Below are positions 10,430 to 18,295 of a stretch of 64,000 nucleotides of DNA, piece by piece. Made by a program: the position numbers and the translations under genes. Source of the stretch: Paraburkholderia podalyriae (lineage in GTDB: Bacteria > Pseudomonadota > Gammaproteobacteria > Burkholderiales > Burkholderiaceae); contig NZ_VZQQ01000004.1 of NCBI RefSeq assembly GCF_014397785.1, positions 124,001 through 188,000 on the forward strand, in the 5' to 3' direction. The notes under the pieces are model-generated. The model was not told the origin of the DNA. It made no database searches and saw only the letters and a program-made list of their open reading frames with translations. Positions within the stretch are counted from its first letter, which is position 1; each line of letters opens with the position of its first letter.

Positions 10430-10683
10430 AAATCATTGAAAACGGAAATTTCTCGTCGTGGTTCAGAATACTGTTATGGGCTGCTGGCATTACGATTAGC
10501 GTTGCGTCGTACAGACTTCTTTCTGGCATGTCCATGTTCGTCGGTGTGACGGTCGGAATGATTGTACTCGCGACCGGAACCTACGCAGAGAGAGCGAATT
10601 TATTGCGTTTGAAACCCTTTGACAACAGCTACAAGAAAGCACGCGATAGCTACAAGACGAAGGACGACAAACAGGACGAATGA
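10426..10683 (+). CDS. cdiI: Small two-helix membrane protein, probable CDI immunity protein
   Basis: An 85-residue protein whose ATG overlaps the cdiA stop as ATGA, the normal position for the immunity gene in a cdiA-cdiI pair. It has two predicted membrane helices (about residues 12-31, ILLWAAGITISVASYRLL, and 34-53, MFVGVTVGMIVLATGTYA) and a charged cytoplasmic tail rich in Lys and Asp (KKARDSYKTKDDKQDE). I do not recognise a named family. An inner-membrane immunity protein implies that the matching CdiA tip acts in or on the membrane. The gene is clearly more AT-rich than the conserved part of cdiA, as usual for exchanged toxin-immunity cassettes. Immunity function is inferred from position and size. 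Confidence 0.75.
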   Translation: MKIIENGNFSSWFRILLWAAGITISVASYRLLSGMSMFVGVTVGMIVLATGTYAERANLLRLKPFDNSYKKARDSYKTKDDKQDE

Positions 10684-10690
10684 ATCGTTA

Positions 10691-11049
10691 AGGCAGCCGC
10701 CGCAGCCGATCAGGCTGGCATGGACGCGTGGAAGGAAGGCGGCACAGATCGCGCGATGATGCAGGCGGCGGGCGCGGCCCTTGTGACCGGCCTGGCAGGC
10801 GGCAATGCCACCGGTGGCGCTGCCGGCGCTGCGATTGCGTCGATTGCAGCCGGACAGTTGAACAACCTGAGCGATGCGATTGCCGGTTGGAATCCGACCA
10901 GCAATGCGGCAATGAATGAAGCCCTCGGGAACATCGTGGCCAATGCGATTGCCACGGGCGCAGGCGCAGCGGTGGGCGGAAATGCAGGTGCAGTCTCGGG
11001 GTACAACGTGGACCTTTTTAATCGGCAGTTGCATCCGGATGAGAAGAAG
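10691..11049 (+). repeat. Direct repeat, copy 2 (displaced pretoxin region)
   Basis: This is the second copy of the 358-base segment found at 9345-9703. It starts 8 bases after the immunity gene stop, in mid-codon of the original protein, with no ribosome-binding site or start suited to independent translation at its beginning. It therefore looks like the left edge of an acquired or displaced toxin cassette rather than a separate gene. Confidence 0.9.
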
Positions 11050-11950
11050 GCGATTGCGGATAAGGCCAACGGCGACGCGGCGGAAGAGAAAAAGCTGACG
11101 CAGGCGGCGTGCTACGTAGTGAAATGCTGAGCCGAGTATCCCCAGGGAAGCGACCAGTACAACGCGAATTACGTGAGTCAGCTTGAGGCGTCGCAGCTTG
11201 GGCCGGAGATTGATTGGGCGAATCGTCAGCAGGGGGCGCGATTGTTTGTCTACACGCCGACACAGAAAATTGGTGATGCGCTTCAGAGTGACCCGCTGGG
11301 CGTGACAAAGGATGCGGCCAAGATCGTAACGGGCGGTTTGTTTGACGGTCAAGACGGGTGCAGGTATTTGTGCGACGAAGGGCGTAGGGTGCGCAACAAG
11401 CGGAGGCTGGATGGTCGCGTTCGATTTGAGTGACATGGCCGAAGGAGTGGATGGTTTGTATAACCGCTATAACGGGATCAGTTCACCGGGTACAAATCCA
11501 TTGCGGTATGGATTCAAGCTGGTGTCGCCGACGTGGGGAAATGTCGCATATGATGGCGCTAATTTTGTGTTCTCAATTGCCGCGCTGAATGCGCCCGTTC
11601 CGCTCAAGATGGGCATTGCTGATGGTCTGAACCGTCCGAGTTCGATGTTTGATGTGACGGTGCCGCAGATCTGTAACAATAAACTGATTCCATTTGTTAA
11701 CCAGGCGCTTCCACATGGTACGAATCAGGGAATACTACTGTTTGGCGTAGGCACAAAGGGCGTGACGGTTATCAATGACATCCGGCATGCCGGAGACCAG
11801 AAATGCATTGGAGAAGACTCTACGCAACTATCCAAATTGCCGCTGTGGTTGGTGGAATTGCAATTGGGGGAGCTGGATGCTGGGCTTTTGTTATTGCTGG
11901 ATTTTGCCGTATGGCCTTCCAGCTTGATGAAAACAAGGCCATGGCGTTAA
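10691..11950 (+). pseudogene. Orphan CdiA C-terminal toxin module, broken
   Basis: A promoterless, 5'-less CdiA tip. The frame from 10691 repeats the pretoxin region (GYNVDLFNRQLHPDEKK) and continues into a different tip through ACYVVKC. It then meets an in-frame TGA at 11128-11130, after which the same frame continues with AEYPQGSDQYNANYVSQ; related Burkholderia proteins, as I recall them, read straight through here with a Ser codon. A second lesion lies at about 11335-11345, where the reading must move to the next frame to continue as VKTGAGICATKGVGCATSGG and on to LLFGVGTKGVTVINDIR. The open frame runs 148 bases into the next gene. The tip differs from that of the intact cdiA. As it stands no product is expected, but recombination through the direct repeats could attach this tip to cdiA, although the two lesions would still inactivate it. 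Confidence 0.82.
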
Positions 11951-12084
11951 TTTGTCTCCCTCTCTTCATTGGGCTAATGATTTGGTTTATTCGGTTACTA
12001 CCGAAGCATCTTCGCAAGGCCGGAATGTCGAGTGACGATCCCGAAACATTCGGTCCGTGGTTCAAGCGGGACGGTGAGGCCTGA
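11803..12084 (+). CDS. Second small membrane protein, probable immunity protein of the orphan toxin tip
   Basis: A 93-residue protein starting inside the 3' end of the broken orphan toxin. It has two predicted membrane helices (about residues 10-33, IAAVVGGIAIGGAGCWAFVI, and 47-64, LICLPLFIGLMIWFIRLL) and a polar tail with Pro, Lys and Asp. Its position right after a displaced CdiA tip, its size and its membrane topology mirror the first immunity gene, but the sequences are unrelated. The reading frame is intact although the toxin is broken, which suits retention of protection against siblings still delivering this toxin. Function is inferred from context. Confidence 0.65.
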   Translation: MHWRRLYATIQIAAVVGGIAIGGAGCWAFVIAGFCRMAFQLDENKAMALICLPLFIGLMIWFIRLLPKHLRKAGMSSDDPETFGPWFKRDGEA

Positions 12085-12136
12085 GATATTGGGCGCGCAT
12101 TCGTGGCGCGCTCAAAGAATAAGATTCGAAATAGCT

Positions 12137-12358
12137 ATGAAAATCAGAAAGAGGCTGGCGCTTCTTCCGCTCACAGCCTTTGTCTGTCTCGCGACTCAGG
12201 CACAGCAGGTACCGACGCCAGCGGATACCACGGCAGCGGCACGCGCCAACGCAGAACAGAACCAGCAGGTGCACCTGTAGCGCGCGGTGCACAGGAACGC
12301 AAGACCAGGGTGTACGCGCGTCCGGCATGCGCTCAACTGCACCGCAGAATAGGACGGG
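12137..12358 (+). pseudogene. 5' fragment of a second cdiB-like transporter gene
   Basis: Starting at ATG 12137, this encodes a signal peptide (MKIRKRLALLPLTAFVCLAT) followed by QQVPTPADTTAAARANAEQN. The latter is nearly the same as residues 34-53 of the intact CdiB at 15323 (QQAPTPADTAAAARANAEQN). The frame stops at 12278-12280. Beyond the stop the DNA still resembles the cdiB start (arginine- and glutamine-rich CGCGCGG...AAGACC...CGCG pattern) but in a shifted frame, and it is lost by about 12350, where the HAD-UbiA gene begins. It is the scar of a former cdiB in the usual place just after the immunity genes. Confidence 0.72.
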
Positions 12359-12364
12359 TTGTTT

Positions 12365-13801
12365 GTGCAAAAGAATACCGATTTTCCGCTGATTGTAGAC
12401 CTGGACGGAACGCTGACACTGACCGACACGCTGGCTGAGTCCGTCATCAAGGTCGTGAAGCAGAATCCATTGAATCTCATCCGTTTGCCAATATGGCTGT
12501 TGAAAGGACGTTTGGCATTCAAGCGAGAGATTGCCGCCCGCTCCACTATTGCAGCCGAGCACCTGCCGTATCGCAAAGCGTTAGTCGACTATCTGATTGC
12601 CGAAAAAAAGCGTGGCCGTAAGATCGTTCTCGCCACTGCCGCGCACAGTTCGATTGCGGAACGCGTGTCCGCGCATCTGGAACTCTTCGACGCGGTGCTG
12701 GCCACGGAGGGCGACACCAACCTGAGAGGACGGACGAAGCTTGAGAAAGCGCGCCTATGCGTCGGCGAGCGGTTCGTCTACGCCGGCGACAGTCGTGCTG
12801 ACCTGCCGGTATGGCTCGGTTCCCAGGCGGCCGTTCTGGCTGGCGTTTCGCCACGTCTTGCCAATCTGGTTCGCACGAATGTCCCTGTTGAGCGGGAGTT
12901 CCCAAACAGCAAAGCCGACCTTTCGCTCTGGCTGAAGGCGCTGCGCGTTCACCAGTGGCTCAAGAACCTGTTGCTTTTTGTACCCTTGCTGACGGCATTT
13001 TCCTTCTTTGATACAGGCAAGCTGGTGACGCTCGCGCTAGCATTTGTCTCGATGTCGCTGGGCGCATCAGCGACCTACATCGCGAACGATCTCTGGGATC
13101 TGGATAGCGACCGACGGCATCCCCGCAAGCGGCAGCGGCCCTTCGCGAGCGGGGCATTATCGATATCGAGCGGCATCCTGTGTGCGGTTGCGCTACTCGT
13201 CACGTCGCTCGCGCTAGCGTTATCAACATCGGCAGCGTTTGCGGTGATGCTCTTGTTCTACCTGATCTTGACCACCGCCTACAGCCTGTTTCTAAAAACG
13301 CGCGTGATGATCGACGTCATCGCGCTCTCACTGCTGTATACGCTGCGAATCTTCGCGGGATCGGTGGCGGTAAACATCAGCACGAGTCACTGGCTACTCG
13401 CGTTTTCCGTCTTCACATTCCTGAGTCTCGCGCTCGTCAAGCGCTGCACCGAACTGGTGTCCCTGCGCATGAGCGCCGACGCCGTCACGGTGGGGCGCGA
13501 CTATCGTGTTGCGGATCTTGAAGTGCTGTGGCCGCTGGGTATCGGCTCGTCCTTCTCGGCAGTGATTGTCTTCGGCCTTTTTATCAACGCGCCGGAGACG
13601 ATCGACCGGTATGCGGTACCCGGACTGCTGTGGTTTGTCGCAATCGGCCTGATCGCCCTGTTCGCGCGCCTGTGGATCAAGACCGTGCGGGGCGTAATGG
13701 ATGACGACCCGTTAGTCCATCTGATCAAAGATCACGGCAGCCTCTTTAACATTCTGATCATGGTCGCCACCATGATGACGGCCCACTTTGTGCAGCTTTG
13801 A
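12365..13801 (+). CDS. HAD phosphatase-UbiA prenyltransferase fusion (polyprenyl-phosphate phosphoribosyl transferase-like)
   Basis: About 478 residues. The N-terminal 190 residues form a HAD-type phosphatase domain with the DLDGTL nucleophile motif near residue 14 and a late VYAGDSRADLPVW motif. The rest is an integral-membrane UbiA domain with about nine helices, carrying the first Asp motif NDLWDLDSDRRHPRKRQRPF and a second one around KTRVMIDVIALSLLYTLRI. The HP-K-RP-ASG form of the first motif resembles decaprenyl-phosphate phosphoribosyltransferases, which put phosphoribose on a polyprenyl phosphate; the HAD part could then remove the 5' phosphate. The start is uncertain: GTG 12365 or TTG 12359, both after AGGA at 12351-12354. 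It is the first gene of a membrane-sugar module ending in cdiB. The exact sugar is inferred. Confidence 0.8.
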   Translation: MQKNTDFPLIVDLDGTLTLTDTLAESVIKVVKQNPLNLIRLPIWLLKGRLAFKREIAARSTIAAEHLPYRKALVDYLIAEKKRGRKIVLATAAHSSIAERVSAHLELFDAVLATEGDTNLRGRTKLEKARLCVGERFVYAGDSRADLPVWLGSQAAVLAGVSPRLANLVRTNVPVEREFPNSKADLSLWLKALRVHQWLKNLLLFVPLLTAFSFFDTGKLVTLALAFVSMSLGASATYIANDLWDLDSDRRHPRKRQRPFASGALSISSGILCAVALLVTSLALALSTSAAFAVMLLFYLILTTAYSLFLKTRVMIDVIALSLLYTLRIFAGSVAVNISTSHWLLAFSVFTFLSLALVKRCTELVSLRMSADAVTVGRDYRVADLEVLWPLGIGSSFSAVIVFGLFINAPETIDRYAVPGLLWFVAIGLIALFARLWIKTVRGVMDDDPLVHLIKDHGSLFNILIMVATMMTAHFVQL

Positions 13802-13815
13802 CAGGTCCCTGCAAA

Positions 13816-14985
13816 ATGAATTTGAAAAACAGAAACAGGATGCTGGCGTTCTGCCGGTTCTCGATCGTATTCGTCCTGCTGCTCGTGTGCGCAGGAAACA
13901 TCACGAACAGCGTATTGCTGAAGTTCGGATTTCGCGACGATCACAAGCTGGACGGCTATGCGCAAAGCCTCACGCTGGTCAGCATGGTCGAGGGGACGGC
14001 TCCGCGGCCGTACGTCTACCGCTCCACGTTTGCCAAAGCGGCGAAGTACATGGCCGGGCAATTGAACCCTGCGCTCCGGCAGAAACTGTTCAAGTCCATC
14101 AGTCGCTATGATTCGCTGCACCATAGCTACTTCAGCGGCGTCCCGGACACGTACTGGACGCCGATGGTCGCCATCACGTACCACATCGTCTATTTCTTCG
14201 TGGTGCTGTCGATGGCGCTTGCGCTATTACTGATCTACAAGCTGGCGCGGATGCGTGGCCTGTCGTTCGGGCAGGCACTCGGGTTTCTGGCTGGCTTCAG
14301 CTTCATCTACCCACTTACGTTCCAGGCGGGCGCGTACTACTACGACTTCATCGAAATACTGGGCGTGTTCAGCGCATGCTATTTCATGCTAAAGCGCTGG
14401 ATGATCCCCTGCACGCTGGCGATTGCGTTTTTCTCGTTCAACAAGGAAACGTTCTTTCTTGTGCCACTTGCGTTGTTCTTCCTGCACCAGCGGGACGTCC
14501 CGATGCGCAGCCGGTTCAGCTGGCTGGCGCTCCAGTTGGTATGCTGTTTCGTCAGCCGGGATTTCCTCATGAACGGCTACGAAGCGAACAGCGGCGGTTT
14601 CATCGAGTTTCACGCGAAGGAAAACCTGCTGTTCTGGCTTAACCCGGCTTCATACGTTCGTTTCTATAACCTGGTTGCCAAGGGCATCCTGACCCCGAGC
14701 CTTCAGAATCCGCTGATCCTTGTGCCCACGATTGTGTTCTTTCGCCGTGCGTGGCAGGAGACCAGTATGAGCGACAGACGATACTTCCTTGCCGCGTTCC
14801 TGCCGCTCCTCGTTCTGTTCGTGCTCTTCGGCTATACCGACGAGATCCGCAACCTTTCCCTTGCTTTCCCCGCGATCGTGCTCCTCGCATTGAATGGCGC
14901 GAGCCGTTTCGGGCAGATCTTCTCGAACGCAGAAAGCGATCAGACGCACGTTGAGACGCGCGTGCGTTCCAACGTGGCAGGCTAG
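13816..14985 (+). CDS. Polytopic membrane protein, possibly a GT-C-like glycosyltransferase
   Basis: A 389-residue protein of roughly nine membrane helices, beginning at ATG 13816, 14 bases after the UbiA gene stop (an upstream TTG at 13798 is less likely). After the first helix comes a periplasmic-looking loop with the acidic motif FRDDHKLDG. Further segments contain AYYYDFIEILGVFSACYFML and SFNKETFFLVPLALFFL. This layout, with an Asp-rich first loop then a series of helices, is that of GT-C lipid-sugar-dependent glycosyltransferases, but I do not recognise the family by sequence. Sitting between a polyprenyl-phosphate sugar synthase and an SMR-like protein, it could transfer a pentose from the lipid carrier to a periplasmic or surface acceptor. 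That role is inferred from context. Confidence 0.6.
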   Translation: MNLKNRNRMLAFCRFSIVFVLLLVCAGNITNSVLLKFGFRDDHKLDGYAQSLTLVSMVEGTAPRPYVYRSTFAKAAKYMAGQLNPALRQKLFKSISRYDSLHHSYFSGVPDTYWTPMVAITYHIVYFFVVLSMALALLLIYKLARMRGLSFGQALGFLAGFSFIYPLTFQAGAYYYDFIEILGVFSACYFMLKRWMIPCTLAIAFFSFNKETFFLVPLALFFLHQRDVPMRSRFSWLALQLVCCFVSRDFLMNGYEANSGGFIEFHAKENLLFWLNPASYVRFYNLVAKGILTPSLQNPLILVPTIVFFRRAWQETSMSDRRYFLAAFLPLLVLFVLFGYTDEIRNLSLAFPAIVLLALNGASRFGQIFSNAESDQTHVETRVRSNVAG

Positions 14986-14987
14986 TC

Positions 14988-15326
14988 ATGTCGTTGATCG
15001 CGTTGATTGCCAGCGGTATGTTGAGCGGACTGGCAAGTGTTCTGCTGCGGCTCGCCGCACTTCGGGCGGCGACACCGTCAGTAGGTGAATGGGTGCCGCT
15101 TCTGCTCCGCGTGGCCGCAATAGGTTCTTACGGAGTCGGATTTGTTCTCTATGCGCTTGCGCTTCGCAAGGCCAGTCTGGGCGTCGCCTATCCGTTGATG
15201 GTCGCTGTCTCGATCCTGGTCGTACTGGCGTTCACGGCGCTGCATGAGCAGATGTTAAAGCCGACTCAGCTGGTCGGCGCGGTAGTGATTCTTGGTGGTG
15301 TGTGGTTAGTTACAAGGCCGGCATGA
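14988..15326 (+). CDS. Four-helix SMR/EamA-like membrane protein, possible lipid-sugar flippase
   Basis: A 112-residue protein made almost entirely of four hydrophobic helices (about 2-22, 35-56, 64-84, 91-109), with the small-residue patterns GVGFVLYALALRKASLGVAYPL and LVGAVVILGGVWLV typical of the small multidrug resistance/EmrE fold and of ArnE/ArnF-like undecaprenyl-sugar flippases. The ATG is 2 bases after the previous stop, and its own stop overlaps the ATG of cdiB (ATGA), so all these genes are probably translated from one mRNA. In this setting flipping of a lipid-linked sugar is more likely than drug efflux, though the sequence alone cannot decide. Confidence 0.72.
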   Translation: MSLIALIASGMLSGLASVLLRLAALRAATPSVGEWVPLLLRVAAIGSYGVGFVLYALALRKASLGVAYPLMVAVSILVVLAFTALHEQMLKPTQLVGAVVILGGVWLVTRPA

Positions 15327-17110
15327 CAAAACAACAATCTCTGCAGGTCAGCAGGGCGGCGCTGTCTGTCCTTCCGTTGGCGGCAGCGCTCTTTGCGCTA
15401 GGTAGTTCGACTTCACTCGCGCAGCAGGCGCCGACTCCGGCAGATACAGCCGCAGCGGCACGCGCCAATGCCGAACAGAACCAGCAGCTCCAGCAGCAAC
15501 GCGACGCGCAGCAGCGTGAGAAGACCGTCAACGCGCCTTCGGTACGCTCGAGCGCGCCGAAGGCCAGCGTCTGGCCGGAACTGCCTGCTGAAACGCCATG
15601 CTTTCGCATCGAATGGTTTTTGCTCGACGTACCTGCCACGTTACCTGATGCCGTGCGCAAACAGGGTGCATCCGCGTTGCCGCTCGACCGCTTCGCGTTC
15701 GCCCGCGAATGGCTCGACCATTACCGGGGGCAATGCGTCGGCAAGGCAGGACTCGACACGCTCACGAAAGGATTGCAGCAGGCTATCCTGAGTCGCGGCT
15801 ACATCACGACACGCGTGCTGCTGCCCGAGCAGGACCTGTCAACCGGCACGCTGAAGTTTGCACTGGTGCCCGGTGTCGTGCGTGCAATCCGCTTCGCCGA
15901 CCCCGCCACGCGCGGCACGTGGAAAACGGCTTTCCCGGCGCGCGGTGGCGATATGCTGAACCTGCGCGACCTCGAACAGGGACTCGAACAGATGAAGCGC
16001 GTCAGCAGCCAGGACGTGGACATGAAAATCGAACCCACTGACGTACCGGGCGAAAGCGATGTGGTCGTGACGGTAAAGCGCGCGAAGCCCTGGACGGTGG
16101 TCGCGTCGGTGGACAACTCTGGCAGCCGCGCCACCGGCAAGCTGCAAGGCAACCTGAGCCTTGGCATCGACAACCCGCTCGGGCTAAACGACATTTTCAA
16201 CGTCGGTGTGAGTCAGGACCTCGAATTCGGTGACAAAGGTCTCGGTTCGCACGGCTGGAACGGCTTCTATTCGGTTCCGTGGGGCTACTGGACCGGCACG
16301 CTATCGGCCTACACGAACACGTACTACCAGCAGATTGCGGGCGCGAACCAGACATTCGTGTCGAGCGGCAACTCGCAGACCGTTGACTTCAAACTTCAGC
16401 GGGTATTGATGCGCAGCCAGAACAACGTACTTGGCGCGCAGTTCCGCCTGACAAAGCGCTTCGGTGAAAGCTTCATTGAAGACACCGATATCCCGCAGCA
16501 GCGGCGCAACAACACGTTCATCGAGGCGGGGCTTACCGATCGCCACTACTTCGGCGCGTCGCAGTTCGATGGCAGTCTCGCGTACCGTCAGGGCGTGGGC
16601 GGACTCGGGGCGACACCAGACTTCTACGAGAATGGCCCGACTTACCGCTTCCGCATGGCCATCCTCGACGCGAACCTGTCGGTGCCGTTCAGGATCGCAA
16701 CCCAGCCGCTGCGCTACGTGACGAGCGTGCACGGCCAGTTCACGAACAACACGCTGAACTATATCGATGACCTGACCATCGGCAGCCGCTACACGGTGCG
16801 CGGCTTCGACGGCGAAACGATGCTCGCGGCCGAACGCGGTTTCTTCTGGCGCAACGAGTTGCAGCTACCGGTTGGATCGACCGGACAGTCACTTTACGCA
16901 GGCATCGACTACGGGCACGTGTTCGGCCCGAACGCCGCATATCTCGCCGGTACACAGCTGGCAGGTGCGGTGATCGGTGTGCGCGGTAGTGCATCAGCAA
17001 AGGCTGGCGCGCTCGCCTATGACCTGTTCGCCGGGACGCCGATCTACAAGCCGTCAGATTTTCCCACTGCGCGCGTGACGCTCGGTTTCCAGTTGACCGC
17101 TCAATTCTGA
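15323..17110 (+). CDS. cdiB: CdiB/ShlB/FhaC-family two-partner-secretion outer-membrane transporter
   Basis: About 595 residues. A signal peptide (to about residue 33, ending SLAQQ) leads into an Ala/Gln-rich spacer (PADTAAAARANAEQNQQLQQ) like helix 1 of FhaC. POTRA domains follow (about 80-240, with FALVPGVVRAIRF and DVVVTVKRA). The 16-strand barrel starts near VASVDNSGSRATGKLQGNL and contains the conserved VRGFDGE motif of the L6 loop near residue 495; it ends in FPTARVTLGFQLTAQF with a terminal Phe. The protein would recognise the TPS domain of CdiA in the periplasm and thread it across the outer membrane. ATG 15323 was chosen over an upstream GTG at 15302 because it overlaps the preceding stop as ATGA. 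The gene sits 4.9 kb from cdiA, separated by orphan toxin, immunity and sugar-module genes, unlike compact Burkholderia CDI operons. Confidence 0.93.
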   Translation: MTKQQSLQVSRAALSVLPLAAALFALGSSTSLAQQAPTPADTAAAARANAEQNQQLQQQRDAQQREKTVNAPSVRSSAPKASVWPELPAETPCFRIEWFLLDVPATLPDAVRKQGASALPLDRFAFAREWLDHYRGQCVGKAGLDTLTKGLQQAILSRGYITTRVLLPEQDLSTGTLKFALVPGVVRAIRFADPATRGTWKTAFPARGGDMLNLRDLEQGLEQMKRVSSQDVDMKIEPTDVPGESDVVVTVKRAKPWTVVASVDNSGSRATGKLQGNLSLGIDNPLGLNDIFNVGVSQDLEFGDKGLGSHGWNGFYSVPWGYWTGTLSAYTNTYYQQIAGANQTFVSSGNSQTVDFKLQRVLMRSQNNVLGAQFRLTKRFGESFIEDTDIPQQRRNNTFIEAGLTDRHYFGASQFDGSLAYRQGVGGLGATPDFYENGPTYRFRMAILDANLSVPFRIATQPLRYVTSVHGQFTNNTLNYIDDLTIGSRYTVRGFDGETMLAAERGFFWRNELQLPVGSTGQSLYAGIDYGHVFGPNAAYLAGTQLAGAVIGVRGSASAKAGALAYDLFAGTPIYKPSDFPTARVTLGFQLTAQF

Positions 17111-17167
17111 TATTCACCCTGCCGACGCTATCCGGGTTTTCGGCGTTTCAACAAAGAGGAAAGCAAA

Positions 17168-17848
17168 ATGAAGTTATCGAAAACGAATGGCCTTGGAGCC
17201 GTTGCTGTTGCCGTTGTGGTGGCGCTGGGCGGATGTGCAACCGAGTCGTCGCGCTCGCTGCCGGTGCCCCCCGTCGCCAGTGCGCAGAAGCCAGCAGTGG
17301 GCCAACCCATCGGCATTTCAGTCGGCAAGTTCGACAACCGGTCGAGCTATATGCGCGGCATCTTCTCGGACGGCGTTGACCGTCTCGGTGGGCAGTCCAA
17401 AACCATCCTGATCACGGCGCTCCAGCAGACTGGGCGCTTCAATGTGCTCGATCGCGACAACCTCGACGAAATCCGCCAGGAAGCAGGCTTCCTCAAAAAA
17501 GCACAATCGATCAAGGGGGCGCGCTTCGTCATCACCGGGGACGTAACGGAGTTCGGTCGCAAGGAGGTTGGCGACCGGCAGCTATTTGGCATCGTCGGCC
17601 GTGGCAAGAGTCAGGTGGCCTACGCAAAGGTCAGCCTGAACGTCGTCGACACGACGACATCGGAAGTCGTGGCGTCGAGCCAGGGGGCAGGTGAATTCAG
17701 CCTTTCGAACCGTGAAGTCATCGGCTTCGGTGGTACCGCCGGCTACGACTCGACACTGAACGGCAAGGTGCTCGATCTGGCGATCCAGGAGGCCGTCAAT
17801 CACCTGGTCGAGCAGGTCGATGCAGGCACGCTCAAGGCCGCACAGTAA
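17168..17848 (+). CDS. CsgG/HfaB-family outer-membrane lipoprotein
   Basis: A 226-residue lipoprotein: signal peptide with lipobox LGGC (acylated Cys near residue 23), then a CsgG-type fold with IGISVGKFDNRS, LITALQQTGRFNVLDRDNLDEI and ARFVITGDVTEF, motifs shared with curli secretion protein CsgG and holdfast protein HfaB. The ribosome-binding site AGAGGA lies just before ATG. It is the first of three lipoprotein genes (CsgG-like, DUF4810, DUF799) after cdiB, an arrangement also known from Neisseria (the NMB1162-1164 region). It may form or assist an outer-membrane pore or adhesin assembly. Whether it serves CdiA is unknown. Confidence 0.88.
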   Translation: MKLSKTNGLGAVAVAVVVALGGCATESSRSLPVPPVASAQKPAVGQPIGISVGKFDNRSSYMRGIFSDGVDRLGGQSKTILITALQQTGRFNVLDRDNLDEIRQEAGFLKKAQSIKGARFVITGDVTEFGRKEVGDRQLFGIVGRGKSQVAYAKVSLNVVDTTTSEVVASSQGAGEFSLSNREVIGFGGTAGYDSTLNGKVLDLAIQEAVNHLVEQVDAGTLKAAQ

Positions 17849-17901
17849 GTGCGCCGGGCCATTGCGGCCATCCACTTTCAACCGTAGCTGCAATAAACAT
17901 A

Positions 17902-18285
17902 ATGACGCGATTCACGATGAATCATAGCCGCATGATGCGGGGAATCTGTCTGCCAGTAATGGCAACAGCCATGCTCCTCACGGGATGCGCGGCGAACCGC
18001 CCCCAGCCGCTTTACCAGTGGACCGGCTACCAGCCAGCCGTGTACGACTATCTCAAGGGAGAAAAGGCTCCGCAGGAGCAGATCGATGCGCTGGAAAAGG
18101 CCCTCCAGGACATCAGCGGCAAGGGGCACATGCCGCCCCCGGGATTTCATGCGCAACTGGGCATGCTGTACGCGAGTGTCGGGAACGACACCCAGGCCAT
18201 GCAGGAGTTCGAGTCCGAGAAGCAGCTGTTTCCGGAGTCCTCGACCTACATGGACTTCCTGATGAAGAAACCGAAACAGCCCTGA
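17902..18285 (+). CDS. DUF4810-family lipoprotein
   Basis: A 127-residue lipoprotein with lipobox LLTGC (Cys near residue 29 from the first ATG; ATG 17917 is an alternative start). The mature part begins with the conserved LYQWTGYQPAVYDYLKG, followed by a helical TPR-like segment (QIDALEKALQDISGK, PGFHAQLGMLYASVGNDTQA) and ends in YMDFLMKKPK. This matches the DUF4810 family, normally encoded between a CsgG-like and a DUF799 lipoprotein as here. The molecular function is unknown. Confidence 0.85.
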   Translation: MTRFTMNHSRMMRGICLPVMATAMLLTGCAANRPQPLYQWTGYQPAVYDYLKGEKAPQEQIDALEKALQDISGKGHMPPPGFHAQLGMLYASVGNDTQAMQEFESEKQLFPESSTYMDFLMKKPKQP

Positions 18286-18295
18286 GCGAGCCGCC

